From Paraglaciecola hydrolytica (GTDB taxonomy: Bacteria > Pseudomonadota > Gammaproteobacteria > Enterobacterales > Alteromonadaceae), in assembly GCF_001565895.1 (NCBI RefSeq), contig NZ_LSNE01000020.1, forward strand, positions 101,780 through 165,779: a stretch of 64,000 bases of DNA. The letters run 5' to 3'. The notes beneath the pieces are model-generated. The model saw only the letters and a list, made by a program, of their open reading frames with translations, did no database searches and was not told the origin of the DNA. Position numbers and translations under genes: made by a program. This document shows, piece by piece, positions 1 through 8,684 of this stretch; positions within the stretch are counted from its first letter, which is position 1, and each line of letters opens with the position of its first letter.

Positions 1-1032
1 TATAAAGCGATAGATTTTGTACTTGATAGTCAATATGAGATTGGCGGCTGGCCGCAGCGTTATCCGCCGATGCCAGAGCATTCAGTTAAAGGTCAGCCTG
101 ACTATTCCCGTGATATTACTTTTAATGATGATGTTGCCATCAATAATATGCAGTTTCTGCAGTACTGTTTACAGTCGTTAGACGATCCGTCGTTAAAAAA
201 ACGACTAACATCAGCGATTCATCAAGGGATGGACGCCTTTGTTAAATTGAAGCTGCCGGCTCCTCAGCCTGGCTGGGCTTTGCAGTATTCCCACGACCTA
301 AAACCAGCGTCGGCGAGAAGTTATGAGCCCTTATCGATTTCAGTGGGAGCTACGGTCAATAACCTAAAGTCTCTCATGCAATTTTATCATCTTACCGGTG
401 ATAACAAATATCTGGCGGGCATCGCAGCGACAATTGACTGGCTTGATGCACTGCGATTACCAGCAGAACTTATCCGTGATGGCAGAACCCATCCCCGTAT
501 GGTTGAGATAGGTACAGGCAAAACCTTGTTTCTGCACCGCCGGGGATCGAATGTTAACAATGGTGAATATTTCATTGATTACGACCCTGCTTTTCAAGTA
601 GCTCATTACCCTTCAATTGGCCGTGTTAATGTTGATGAGTTACGTCAACAATATCTTGCTACGTTGGACAAGCCAATTATTCCGCCAACAACTCAACCTA
701 GGTTATTACTCGATAATTTACCTGCTCTACCACGTTTTTTTGTATTAAACGAATTTACCGGCAGCAAACAAAGTATCGACGCCATTGTCTCCTCGCTTAA
801 TAGCCAAGGTTTTTGGCCATCAAAATTAGATTTTACTACCAACCCTTATATTGGTCCGGCTAATTTAGAAGTGGTATCCGGTGACTACCGTACCACTTTT
901 GTCGGTGATAAATATGATACGTCACCTTATCCTAGTGAGGAATCGGTCATTGTAATTACACTCAAAGAATACCTGAAAAACATGGTGACTTTACTTAACT
1001 ATCTGGAGCAAAAAAATGTACCAAAGCATTAA
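1..1032 (+). CDS. PL10-type pectate lyase, 5' end outside window
   Basis: The frame is open from base 1, so the N-terminus is missing; about 343 residues are visible. GGWPQRYP followed by DITFNDD, and further on LKPASARSYEPLS, match the conserved blocks of family PL10 pectate lyases (GGWPQ..P, ITFND, P.wARa.EpPs). These enzymes cleave polygalacturonate by beta-elimination, usually in the periplasm or outside the cell; the export signal would lie upstream of the window. The next gene (LamG-fold protein) overlaps its last 17 bases, so the two are probably co-translated. The C-terminal half is less typical of PL10 than the N-terminal half, so activity is not certain. Family call from motifs, no search done. 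Confidence 0.8.
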   Translation, partial: YKAIDFVLDSQYEIGGWPQRYPPMPEHSVKGQPDYSRDITFNDDVAINNMQFLQYCLQSLDDPSLKKRLTSAIHQGMDAFVKLKLPAPQPGWALQYSHDLKPASARSYEPLSISVGATVNNLKSLMQFYHLTGDNKYLAGIAATIDWLDALRLPAELIRDGRTHPRMVEIGTGKTLFLHRRGSNVNNGEYFIDYDPAFQVAHYPSIGRVNVDELRQQYLATLDKPIIPPTTQPRLLLDNLPALPRFFVLNEFTGSKQSIDAIVSSLNSQGFWPSKLDFTTNPYIGPANLEVVSGDYRTTFVGDKYDTSPYPSEESVIVITLKEYLKNMVTLLNYLEQKNVPKH

Positions 1033-1705
1033 AACCTGTTGTTGGGTCATCTGTTTATTCTGCTCTTTTAGCATTATCGCCGATGAAAGCCAGACGTGGA
1101 TGTTGGATAATTTAAGCAACATTGGTGGGCATGGTTTACATATTGAAGGGCAGCCAAAAGTTGTCGGTTCACAAGATAAATTGAGTCTTCTTTTTGACGG
1201 AAATCAGGATCGTATTCAAATTGCCGGTAACCTAGTTGCAGGCATGCAAAGTTTTACCTTGGAGTTACTGGTTAAACCTTACGCGCCAACACCAAACGGG
1301 CGAGAACCAAGAATAATCCATATAGAAGATCCGAATAATTCTCAACATCGGATTACCCTCGAAATGCGTTTCACTAAGCAAAACCAATGGTATCTGGATG
1401 CATTTCTAATGGATGGTGACTCTCGTTTTACGTTGATAGATTCAAACCTAACCCACCCGATAAATCAATGGGTAAATATCGCCATGACTTACCATAACGG
1501 CGAGTTTAACTCGTATGTGAATGGGCAAAAGGAACTTTCGACGAATATGCAATTTTCACCTATGCCAGAAACCGCATTAACCTCCATTGGAGCCAGAATG
1601 AATAAAGTGCATTATCTGCACGGAGAGCTCAAACAATTACGAGCTAATAATCGAGTCTTATCTGCCCATGAAATGATATCGGTAAAGCATCTCAATGAAA
1701 ATTAA
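1016..1705 (+). CDS. Secreted LamG/concanavalin-A-fold protein
   Basis: 229 residues with a hydrophobic N-terminal signal (CCWVICLFCSFSIIADES), predicted cut near IIA-DE. The rest reads as one laminin-G-like jelly roll: LLFDGNQDRIQI, SFTLELLVKP, ..NQWVNIAMTYHNGEFNSYVNGQ and a closing IGARMN. LamG domains of this kind usually bind glycans and are often attached to, or placed next to, polysaccharide lyases. The ATG lies inside the end of the lyase gene (17-base overlap), implying translational coupling. I infer a carbohydrate-binding helper for pectin breakdown; a catalytic role is not excluded because some lyases and glucanases share the fold. Confidence 0.75.
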   Translation: MYQSIKTCCWVICLFCSFSIIADESQTWMLDNLSNIGGHGLHIEGQPKVVGSQDKLSLLFDGNQDRIQIAGNLVAGMQSFTLELLVKPYAPTPNGREPRIIHIEDPNNSQHRITLEMRFTKQNQWYLDAFLMDGDSRFTLIDSNLTHPINQWVNIAMTYHNGEFNSYVNGQKELSTNMQFSPMPETALTSIGARMNKVHYLHGELKQLRANNRVLSAHEMISVKHLNEN

Positions 1706-2005
1706 CCTCCATACATAAAGAGTCCAAACGTTAGAAATAACCTTATTACTGGCGAGTCACAGTAGGGCACAAATAACGGTGTCCAACGATTAGCTATAAC
1801 CGAAGATTTTTACGCCACTGGACAAATATAGAAAACAAAATATTTCACATAAATATAACTATGTAGTTACTTTTGTTGTTTTTATGATTTAAACTCCTGT
1901 TTAGTAATTTATTCGTATTGGCAAAATTGATTTTATTGAGCTCAATAATAAATTTATTTTCAAAAAGCGGGCAATCGCTCTCTTGATTTTTGATGAGGAT
2001 CCACA
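1706..2005. other. Intergenic, AT-rich
   Basis: About 300 bases between the LamG gene and the GH140-like gene. It is AT-rich in its second half and should hold the promoter of the downstream gene. The ribosome site just before the next ATG is GAGGAT (about 1993-1998). No convincing reading frame or RNA gene seen. Confidence 0.5.
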
Positions 2006-3472
2006 ATGAAAAAACGCATATTAACTTTACTTTGTATGTTGATTGTCTACCCGCTGAGTTCAATTGCAGCATCTCCGTGGCAAGAGCATGGCAAACTCGA
2101 AGTTGCTAAAAATGGCCACTACATTCAACATCAGGATGGCACGCCTTTTTTGTGGATTGGTGACACGGGTTGGGCGATGTTTCAGCAGCTAAGCCGAGAA
2201 GAAGTCGATCAATATTTAGATCATCGGCAAAAATTGGGATTCAATGTAATCCAAGCAGTTGCCCATTGGTCACCCCATGGTGGTGGAATACCACGTAGCC
2301 CTAACAATGCGCCTAATTTTTATGGTCATAGCCCATTCTCTGGTAGTGAGCATGATCCAAATACTGGCGAGCCTTTGGTAGTCAAAGGGGGGAGCCCTGA
2401 GTCTCCCAATGATTATTGGGACAATGCTGATTATGTGGTTAATGCGGTAAAAAAACGCAATATGTACTTAGCCATGTTACCGACGTGGGGAAGTGAGTTA
2501 ATCACTGGTTCTAACGAATTTACTGAACAAGAAGCTAAATCCTTTGGTGAATTTCTAGGTAAACGTTATAAAAACGAACCAAATATCATTTGGGTTTTGG
2601 GTGGCGATACTAAAGCGCAATTTTCTGCTTACGATAAAAATCAAAACTTTTCTGCCTACGATCATCGCGCCATTTATCGAGCTATGGCCGAAGGATTAGC
2701 ACGTGGTGTGACAGGTAAAAAAGTTGCATGGAACAAAGCCAACCCTGCGTGGGATGAACTTTTTATGACCTATCACCCAAATGGTGATGCACCCTATGGG
2801 TCATCGCAATGGTTTCATAATGATGCGTGGTTAGATGTTAATGGCGTTGAAGTCTGGAAAGAAGTTAATCATGTCTACCGCACCATGTTAGATGATTATC
2901 AACGCTCTGATCCTATTAAACCTTCTTTGTTTTTAGAAGGCTCTTATGAATACGGAACCTATCGTCATGAATGTGGTTGGGTGACCCCTGTTAGAGTGCG
3001 TCGTCAAATTTATCAAACGTATTTTGCCGGTGGGGCAGGTCATACCTACGGGGCTGGACCCATCTGGGCGATGCGCGGTGATGATGGTGATTACAACTGT
3101 GGTTACACTTGGCAACAAGCCTTGGATTTTCCAGCGGCTAAGCAATTTTCCGTCGTAGCAAAAAACTTTTTACAAGAGCATAGTTGGTTTGAATGGGTGC
3201 CGAACGGTAATGTTATTAGTGCTACAGGTGAAAACGAAAGCTTAAAAACGGCCGTCACCACCGCGTCTGGCGACATGGCATTAGTGTACTTTGCCAATAA
3301 TTCACATACTCAAGTAAACAATATATTGGACACACCGGCGAAAGCTTATTGGTTTTCGCCCAGCAACGGTTCTATAGAGACCCTAACGGATTTCACCCAA
3401 GGCGAATCCCGTGTTATGGCACCGCCCGCAAAATGGGAAGATGCCATTTTAGTGCTTATAAGTTCTAATTAG
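2006..3472 (+). CDS. GH140/apiosidase-like glycoside hydrolase
   Basis: 488 residues with a signal peptide (MKKRILTLLCMLIVYPLSSIAAS). The N-terminal TIM-barrel region starts with GTPFLWIGDTGW and continues with LGFNVIQAVAHW, typical of DUF4038 apiosidase-like proteins (family GH140). WVLGGD (Asp201) and LFLEGSYE (Glu311) sit where the family's two acidic catalytic residues are expected. The C-terminal ~90 residues, with YWFSPSNG and WEDAILVL, look like the small beta domain (collagen-binding-like) that closes these enzymes. GH140 members release apiose-linked side chains from rhamnogalacturonan II, which fits the neighbouring pectate lyase. Periplasmic or secreted; exact substrate not provable here. 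Confidence 0.82.
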   Translation: MKKRILTLLCMLIVYPLSSIAASPWQEHGKLEVAKNGHYIQHQDGTPFLWIGDTGWAMFQQLSREEVDQYLDHRQKLGFNVIQAVAHWSPHGGGIPRSPNNAPNFYGHSPFSGSEHDPNTGEPLVVKGGSPESPNDYWDNADYVVNAVKKRNMYLAMLPTWGSELITGSNEFTEQEAKSFGEFLGKRYKNEPNIIWVLGGDTKAQFSAYDKNQNFSAYDHRAIYRAMAEGLARGVTGKKVAWNKANPAWDELFMTYHPNGDAPYGSSQWFHNDAWLDVNGVEVWKEVNHVYRTMLDDYQRSDPIKPSLFLEGSYEYGTYRHECGWVTPVRVRRQIYQTYFAGGAGHTYGAGPIWAMRGDDGDYNCGYTWQQALDFPAAKQFSVVAKNFLQEHSWFEWVPNGNVISATGENESLKTAVTTASGDMALVYFANNSHTQVNNILDTPAKAYWFSPSNGSIETLTDFTQGESRVMAPPAKWEDAILVLISSN

Positions 3473-3544
3473 CTGATAGCTGCGGAAGATACTTTTAATA
3501 TGCTAAACGTAACCAACTCTGTCATTTTTAGCCGGGGGGAATAT

Positions 3545-4435
3545 ATGATAAAGAGCTTAAAAAGCATGAGGATTGTGCGAATAGTCTATCTGTTTAGTGC
3601 AGTCATCATATCTGTCCCAGTATATTCGAAAACGCTCTCTTCAGGCTTTCATAGTAATGTTGAATATGGCAGCGCTAGCGGTGAAAAACTGCTTCTTGAT
3701 GTTAACGTTCCTGAAGGGCAAGGAAAATTTCCAATTGCCATATACGTTCATGGTGGTGGTTGGACGGGAGGCGATAAAGCTAATCCTGATGATGCACCAA
3801 TACTTAACATGCTTACCACAGCTAAATATGTTTGGTTTTCACTTAACTACCGCCTTGCTCCTTTACATCGTTGGCCCGCAAGCCAGGATGATGTGCAAAC
3901 AGCTATCCGTTGGGTAAAGAAAAATGCAGCCCATTATAAAGGTGATTCCTCACGAATAGCGCTCATTGGTTATTCCGCCGGTGGTCAATTAGCGACATAT
4001 GCGGCGATGGTTGTGGACGAAAGTATTAGCGTGCAGGCTGTTGTCGGTTTGGCTCCCCTTACCGATTTTGTTCAGGAATTACCTAAAAGAGGCAATATTC
4101 TTGGTAGGGCTCAGCGCGGTTTGCTAAATCGTCCGAAGGAGTTAACTGCAGAATCTCTCGGGATATTAAAAGCACTTTCGCCAATCAACTACGTTCGACC
4201 TGGTCTAGCGCCATTTTTACTTGTTCACGGCGATGCCGATCAGTCGGTGCCTTACCAGCAATCACTTGCCATGCAGGCTAGACTAAAAGACAATGGCGTC
4301 CATTGCGAACTGCTCACACTGCCTGACGCTCCTCATCGCTTAACGGAATGGACTCGATTCCTTCCGAACTATGAGGAGCAAATTGTTAGCTGGATGAATC
4401 AGGTGCTTAAATATCCTAAAGACACAAAATCTTAA
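3545..4435 (+). CDS. Secreted alpha/beta-hydrolase esterase
   Basis: I choose the ATG at 3545 because GGGGGA sits four bases before it; an in-frame ATG at 3500 lacks this. The 296-residue protein has a signal peptide (IVRIVYLFSAVIISVPVYS), an oxyanion motif HGGGW, nucleophile elbow GYSAGGQ, acidic residue in HGDADQSVP and catalytic His in DAPHR. This is the BD-FAE/HSL-like esterase family, many of which remove acetyl or feruloyl groups from plant polysaccharides. Its position after the lyase and GH140-like genes suggests de-esterification of pectin, but substrate specificity is inference. Confidence 0.8.
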   Translation: MIKSLKSMRIVRIVYLFSAVIISVPVYSKTLSSGFHSNVEYGSASGEKLLLDVNVPEGQGKFPIAIYVHGGGWTGGDKANPDDAPILNMLTTAKYVWFSLNYRLAPLHRWPASQDDVQTAIRWVKKNAAHYKGDSSRIALIGYSAGGQLATYAAMVVDESISVQAVVGLAPLTDFVQELPKRGNILGRAQRGLLNRPKELTAESLGILKALSPINYVRPGLAPFLLVHGDADQSVPYQQSLAMQARLKDNGVHCELLTLPDAPHRLTEWTRFLPNYEEQIVSWMNQVLKYPKDTKS

Positions 4436-4492
4436 CTGGAGTGGAGTTTAACTGGGCACAAACCATTCTAGTGCTGGAAATGCGGTTATTAA

Positions 4493-4651
4493 AATGCTCC
4501 TTGGCTTGTTGAGCCTACGGGACCATGGACATCATAGACTACTGTAAACACCCCTGTTGAATTAACAAAAGGCAGCAATGTCATTCGCCTAAGCGCAATT
4601 AGCAAAGAAGGTTTGGCCAATACTGACCACTTTAGCCTGAGCCCCCAGTAA
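4493..4651 (+). pseudogene. Remnant of a CBM6/CBM35 carbohydrate-binding module
   Basis: One frame from 4493 to the TAA at 4649-4651 reads PTGPWTS, a TAG at 4535-4537, then TTVNTPVELTKGSNVIRL, GLANTDHFSLSPQ and stop. This follows the C-terminal end of a CBM6/CBM35 domain (TGsW..W, vp..L..G.N.IRL, gl.NiDh..l.P). The TAG stands where the family usually has Trp (TGG), so it looks like a nonsense mutation. No start codon or upstream domain survives. It is probably the tail of a former secreted polysaccharide-degrading enzyme of this locus. Confidence 0.6.
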
Positions 4652-4892
4652 TAATCTTAAAATATCTTGCCAACAAAATGCAGTGACTAGCGTCGCGCAA
4701 ATTGTTGGCAAATAATAATTTTTGTCTTCGTTTTAGCAGCTAAAGCCAGTCATCAATATAGAGTTAACCTTCAGCGTCAGTGTGCTGGCAAGGTTGATGA
4801 ATAAGCGTGTTACTGATCCCTGTGAGATTAGCGACGTTATTAGTGCTTTGATGATGTTCGGTTTAAACGCATTATTACGGACAGAGCGCTAT

Positions 4893-4920
4893 GCACCTTC
4901 TGCTAGACTGCAGAAGGTGC
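4893..4920 (-). terminator. Perfect 11-bp hairpin after the lipoprotein gene
   Basis: GCACCTTCTGC and its exact complement flank a six-base loop. It lies 22 bases past the stop of the minus-strand lipoprotein gene, a normal terminator position. No T-run follows on either strand, so it may instead stabilise the mRNA 3' end. Confidence 0.5.
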
Positions 4921-4942
4921 AATTAGCGTTATAAAATCGTGA

Positions 4943-5980
4943 TCACATACTAGGAGCAGCAGTAAACGGCTCAGCTAAACGTGCCTCAATTAAACTGTCG
5001 ATTTGTGTGTGAGAACCTTTAGGTAAAAAGCCAAAAACACTGACAGCATCAGTACCAGTATAAGCACGTTTATCTTCATCGCGGCCAAAGCTAAAAATAA
5101 CCATATTGTTACCTTGTCTCCAACCTTCATCGCCAGCGCTCTCAGGTCCCGCATCTTTTACAGCAATATATAATAGCTGTGTATCCTCAGGGTCACTGTC
5201 CACTAAATAAAAATAAGGAGAAGGAAAATCATTACCAAACTCGGGTTCTAGATAGCCTAATCCACCTTCTTTTACTTCTCGGTGAATACCATCCTGAAGT
5301 ACATAATAGTCTTTTTCAATAGAGGCTTCTTGCTCGCCGCCAATAGGCCCTTCAAACAGAAACGCATATTTGTCTTCAGCCTTTAATACTTTAATTGCCG
5401 CATGCGTTGGGAAGAAATGATATTCAAGTTCATACAAATCATTAAAGGAACGCATGATCAAGTGCTGCCCTTCAAGTCGTCCGTTAAACTCGATAGTATT
5501 GCCCTGAGTATCAACCCAGCGAGTTTGCGCACCGCTTTTTCGTTGGGGATGATCAAAGTTTCCCTCACCAAAGTTTGGCCAGCCACGATATTCGTGTTTA
5601 CCCCCAGTTGAAGGAGACAAGTTATAACCTTTATCGGCGTCATTTCCAATCCAGTCATTTCCGGCCTGATCAAAGGCGCTGCTAAAACCACTTTTTCCTT
5701 CTGTTTCACCATTTTCAAAGTACCAAGTCCCTCCCGCAGCGGCGATTTTCCAGCTCATATTGTCAAAGTGTTTAACCTTAGTAACCACTACTTTATTATT
5801 TGGAAAAGGCTTGTAAGGAGAGCCCGCCGCGAGCTCATATTGCGCTGCGTCGGTAGCAGAGTTTACTGGAGCAGTAGTATTATTCAGAGTTTGCTGGGAC
5901 GGTGTGGACTTGTCGCCATTATCACATGCACTTAAGCCAAGAATGCTGACCAATGTTATTCCAATAATTGTTTTATTCAC
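4943..5980 (-). CDS. Lipoprotein of unknown function
   Basis: 345 residues. The N-terminus MNKTIIGITLVSILGLSAC ends in a clear lipobox (LSAC), so Cys19 should be lipidated; a low-complexity Ser/Thr/Asn/Gln linker follows to about residue 45. The body is rich in Trp, Tyr, Gly and acidic residues (GGTWYFENGE, YRGWPNFGEGNFDH, YELEYHFFP), as in beta-sandwich carbohydrate-active proteins. I do not recognise the family. It stands alone, convergent with the pectin genes, with a hairpin just after its stop. A role in sugar binding or breakdown is only suggested by the neighbours. Confidence 0.65.
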   Translation of the reverse strand: MNKTIIGITLVSILGLSACDNGDKSTPSQQTLNNTTAPVNSATDAAQYELAAGSPYKPFPNNKVVVTKVKHFDNMSWKIAAAGGTWYFENGETEGKSGFSSAFDQAGNDWIGNDADKGYNLSPSTGGKHEYRGWPNFGEGNFDHPQRKSGAQTRWVDTQGNTIEFNGRLEGQHLIMRSFNDLYELEYHFFPTHAAIKVLKAEDKYAFLFEGPIGGEQEASIEKDYYVLQDGIHREVKEGGLGYLEPEFGNDFPSPYFYLVDSDPEDTQLLYIAVKDAGPESAGDEGWRQGNNMVIFSFGRDEDKRAYTGTDAVSVFGFLPKGSHTQIDSLIEARLAEPFTAAPSM

Positions 5981-6333
5981 ATCTACTCCAAATCATGTTG
6001 TCTAAAAAATTTAGTGGTAGCGATATAAGCTCAGTATTTCTTGTTGAAATAGACTCACAATCGCTGTCAAATTTATTTACTTACGGGAATTAAAAAAGAC
6101 ATTTTTCAGCGTTCTCTGATTTGTTAGCGAGTTTTTTACTAAACAAAGTGAGTGACTAATTAGAAAATTATCGATTTGCGATTATATAGAAAGTAAAAAA
6201 ACGGTATTTTTTTTGTTCTTATTTGCGTTGATAGAGGTATTTTAGTTAAAAGACAATGAAAGTAAACTGTATGTTAATTTTATGTGAGATTGATCTTGCC
6301 TAGTGTCTAAAAAAGTCGGGTTGCTAGCCGTGT

Positions 6334-6351
6334 TGCTACAATTTTGCTACA
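6334..6351. repeat. B-type integrase-arm motif outside the left att copy
   Basis: TGCTACAATTTTGCTACA, followed by CAGAAAT. It matches the motifs at 24950 and 33283 near the two ends of element B. The distance from the motif to the start of the tRNA-like repeat is 74 bases here and 74 bases at 33283-33357. It therefore looks like the right end of another element related to B. Confidence 0.6.
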
Positions 6352-6403
6352 CAGAAATGATTTTAAGAGTTTTTATGTTTGGGTTTAGGCTTTAAAGCCA
6401 TTT

Positions 6404-6454
6404 AAAATGGCGCACCCGGCGAGATTCGAACTCACGACCTCTGCCTCCGGAGGG
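6404..6454 (-). repeat. att copy 1: duplicated 3' half of tRNA-Arg(CCG)
   Basis: 51 bases identical to 33353-33403, covering the tRNA 3' end (with CCA) back through the T arm to the anticodon loop; identity stops after CCGGAGGG. It is the left boundary of element A. Not a functional tRNA because the 5' half is missing. Confidence 0.9.
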
Positions 6455-6561
6455 GCAATTTTCATATATTGCCACACCTGTAAAAATCTCTTAACCCTTT
6501 GTTTTAAACAATAAACAATGAAGTGAAGGTAATTCCAAATAACTGCCTATAACTACTTCAA

Positions 6562-6579
6562 TGTCCCCAAAATGTCCCT
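6562..6579. repeat. A-type arm motif, left end of element A
   Basis: TGTCCCCAAAATGTCCCT, a direct repeat of TGTCCC. A near-identical motif is at 24699-24716 near the other end. Position close to both att copies suggests arm sites bound by the element A integrase. Confidence 0.55.
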
Positions 6580-6715
6580 TAATGAGACGATATAAAAAGT
6601 ATTCTAAAACTGACGCAACCTCAAATATTTTAACTTTTACGTACAGCTTTACCCAGCATTAAGGCTTTATTGATTAAATCAGCGCTGAAACATTTATATG
6701 TTTGTCTCATAGTAA

Positions 6716-8290
6716 TTAAAGCAATTTTTTTACACATTGCCCAAGCCTCAATCCGAGAAGCGGAGGTACTGCGTTACCCACTTGTGTATATTGAGGGACT
6801 TCAAACTTTCTCATTTGTCCACCTGTTGTAATTTTGGAACGAAATACAAAGTTATCTGGAAATGATTGTATTCTTGCCATTTCCCTAACGGTTAATACTC
6901 TCAGTTCATGTTCATCATAATGACAAGCGTCATCAGGAATTGATAATGCCGCGGGTGCTGGTGAGCTTGCTACTAGCGCTTTCTGAGTTTGTTTTTTTGT
7001 GGGATGAGATTTCAAATAATCTATGAACTTTTCTTTACTCACAAATTTCGATAATTGACCATCTTTTTGAAGGAATTCATATGGTTTGCAAAGTGACCAT
7101 ATGTCATCAGGAAGAGTTATCTCGTCTCCTTTGAGAACTGAAAAAATTGCTGTAGTAACTCGCCGTTCATCAATCGAACGTAGAACTTGATATAGCCGAA
7201 AACGCCTTTTAACTACTTCCCCATTACTGCGAAATTCATGATTCGACAAAGATTTGCGTTGCGGTAAAAATTCGAAAGTTGCATTGAGTAAATTTACAAA
7301 TTTTGATGGTTTAGAAGGATTAGTTTGTTTCAAATCATCTAAAGCGTCACGAACAGTAATAGCCTCTCCATTGACTAATGATGCTAGAAATGAATTTTCA
7401 AATAAATTTAAATCAGAGGGTTTAGTTGCATCAAAATAGCTCAAGTGCCCAAATGGCAAATCACTCCCGACCTTTTTAACGAGATTATAAAAATCTAGTG
7501 AGTGAGTAAATAACTTAGTATTGGCAGAATCATCATCGAACTTTTGTAAAATGCTTTCGACGTGGTCAAACTTAACAGCAATCATTATAAAGCGTGGGCG
7601 GTTTTGTGCAATGCCAGCAAGCCGAGCATTAATATGCAAGCAAAGTGGGACATACCCAATCGTTGCAAATACCTTAGCTACCTCATACCAAGCATGAAAA
7701 CTATTTCCGTCTTTGTCTTGGAAAGCTCTTAAAATTCCAGTTACGTTTTCAAGCATCGCTATTTTGGGCTGAGTATGCTCAACAAACTTTGCGAACTCCC
7801 AAGGAAGTGTATTTTTTTCACAATCCTGTTTACGGAGTCCAGCCATACTAAAACTTTGGCAAGGTGGGCCACCTGAGACCAAATCTAAACCGCGTTTAGC
7901 GCCAAATGCAGTTCTAAGCTGATGTACTAAATCACTATTTTTATCAAGTAACCTATTTAACTCTACAATACTTCCAACGATCAATTTTCCTTTTAAATTT
8001 GAAAAGTCTTTAGGCAAATCACTGTTGCCTACTTCGCCAAATGTTGGAAATTCAAAGGGGTTTTCTCTTAGTCGAGCTTTTAAGTCTGCATATGCACTAT
8101 TCAACCAAAGAGTATTCTTGGCTTTCTTAGAGACATTTGCCAATTCTTCAAGGTTTTCATCAAAAAAGTTGTATGCAAAAGACTCTGCGGCCATAGGAGA
8201 CAATTCATTTGCCATTGATAGTTTGAAGCCACTTTTCTCTAAGCCCAATGACAAGCCGCCACAACCAGCAAACAACTCAATATGATTCAT
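6716..8290 (-). CDS. DNA cytosine-5 methyltransferase (type II)
   Basis: Start taken at 8290 (MNHIELFAGCGG) because the motif I strand begins at once and an AAGGT stands upstream; the frame extends further but without domain sequence. 524 residues with the C5-methyltransferase motifs in order: I (ELFAGCGGLSLGL), IV with catalytic Cys (SGGPPCQSFS), VI (MLENVTGIL), VIII (QNRPRF) and X (YTQVGNAVPPLLG). The long stretch between VIII and X is the target-recognition region. It methylates C5 of cytosine in a specific site, using S-adenosylmethionine. It is divergent from the MvaI/BcnI-type endonuclease gene at 8685, and together they form a restriction-modification system carried by element A. Confidence 0.92.
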   Translation of the reverse strand: MNHIELFAGCGGLSLGLEKSGFKLSMANELSPMAAESFAYNFFDENLEELANVSKKAKNTLWLNSAYADLKARLRENPFEFPTFGEVGNSDLPKDFSNLKGKLIVGSIVELNRLLDKNSDLVHQLRTAFGAKRGLDLVSGGPPCQSFSMAGLRKQDCEKNTLPWEFAKFVEHTQPKIAMLENVTGILRAFQDKDGNSFHAWYEVAKVFATIGYVPLCLHINARLAGIAQNRPRFIMIAVKFDHVESILQKFDDDSANTKLFTHSLDFYNLVKKVGSDLPFGHLSYFDATKPSDLNLFENSFLASLVNGEAITVRDALDDLKQTNPSKPSKFVNLLNATFEFLPQRKSLSNHEFRSNGEVVKRRFRLYQVLRSIDERRVTTAIFSVLKGDEITLPDDIWSLCKPYEFLQKDGQLSKFVSKEKFIDYLKSHPTKKQTQKALVASSPAPAALSIPDDACHYDEHELRVLTVREMARIQSFPDNFVFRSKITTGGQMRKFEVPQYTQVGNAVPPLLGLRLGQCVKKLL

Positions 8291-8684
8291 GCAAATACCT
8301 TTAAAAACAACACGGAGCGCATGATAACTAGAACGACAATAAAAGTCCAGGAACAAATTAAAAATCAAGATAATTGAAACAGAATTATTTATAAGCTATT
8401 GTAATTATCGGCTTTTAAGAGAAGCCATTCTTTTAGAAAAGACCCCTTCAGGCCATCTCTGTAGATAAACCAATTTTTGATTTGGTGAATTTATGGTGTG
8501 GTCGAATTCATAATTCACCAAGAATCTTCAATTTGTTTATCTGCCTAAGCATGATTTAGGTGGGTTTTCTTCTGTGTCTCTCCATTTTCGTGCTGCCTCG
8601 GCTTTAAGGGGAGCCAATTTAATAAAACGCCACTGCGTACCCTAAGTTTGTTGTTCATACACAGAATCATACAGGGTACAAATT
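8291..8684. promoter_or_regulatory. Divergent control region of the restriction-modification genes
   Basis: 394 bases without a gene between the two divergent start codons. GGCTTTTAAGAGAAGCC (8410-8426) and GGCTTTAAGGGGAGCC (8600-8615) are similar GGCTT/AAGCC dyads at the two sides. Between them lies a long imperfect inverted repeat, 8463-8542, with outer arms AGATAAAC/GTTTATCT and inner arms TTGGTGAATT/AATTCACCAA. No small controller gene is visible, so these are candidate operators or leader structures balancing methyltransferase and endonuclease. Confidence 0.5.

Larger units (their letters stand above)
5981..6715. other. Intergenic junction: chromosome side, att site, element A left end
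   Basis: No gene seen. From left to right it holds the probable promoter region of the lipoprotein gene, a paired TGCTACA motif (6334-6351), the first copy of the tRNA-Arg 3' half (6404-6454), a paired TGTCCC motif (6562-6579) and the 3' flank of the methyltransferase gene. Confidence 0.7.

Noticed and set aside
6404..6454. A second tRNA gene
   Set aside because: Only the 3' half is present; there is no 5' acceptor strand or D arm, so it is an att duplication.
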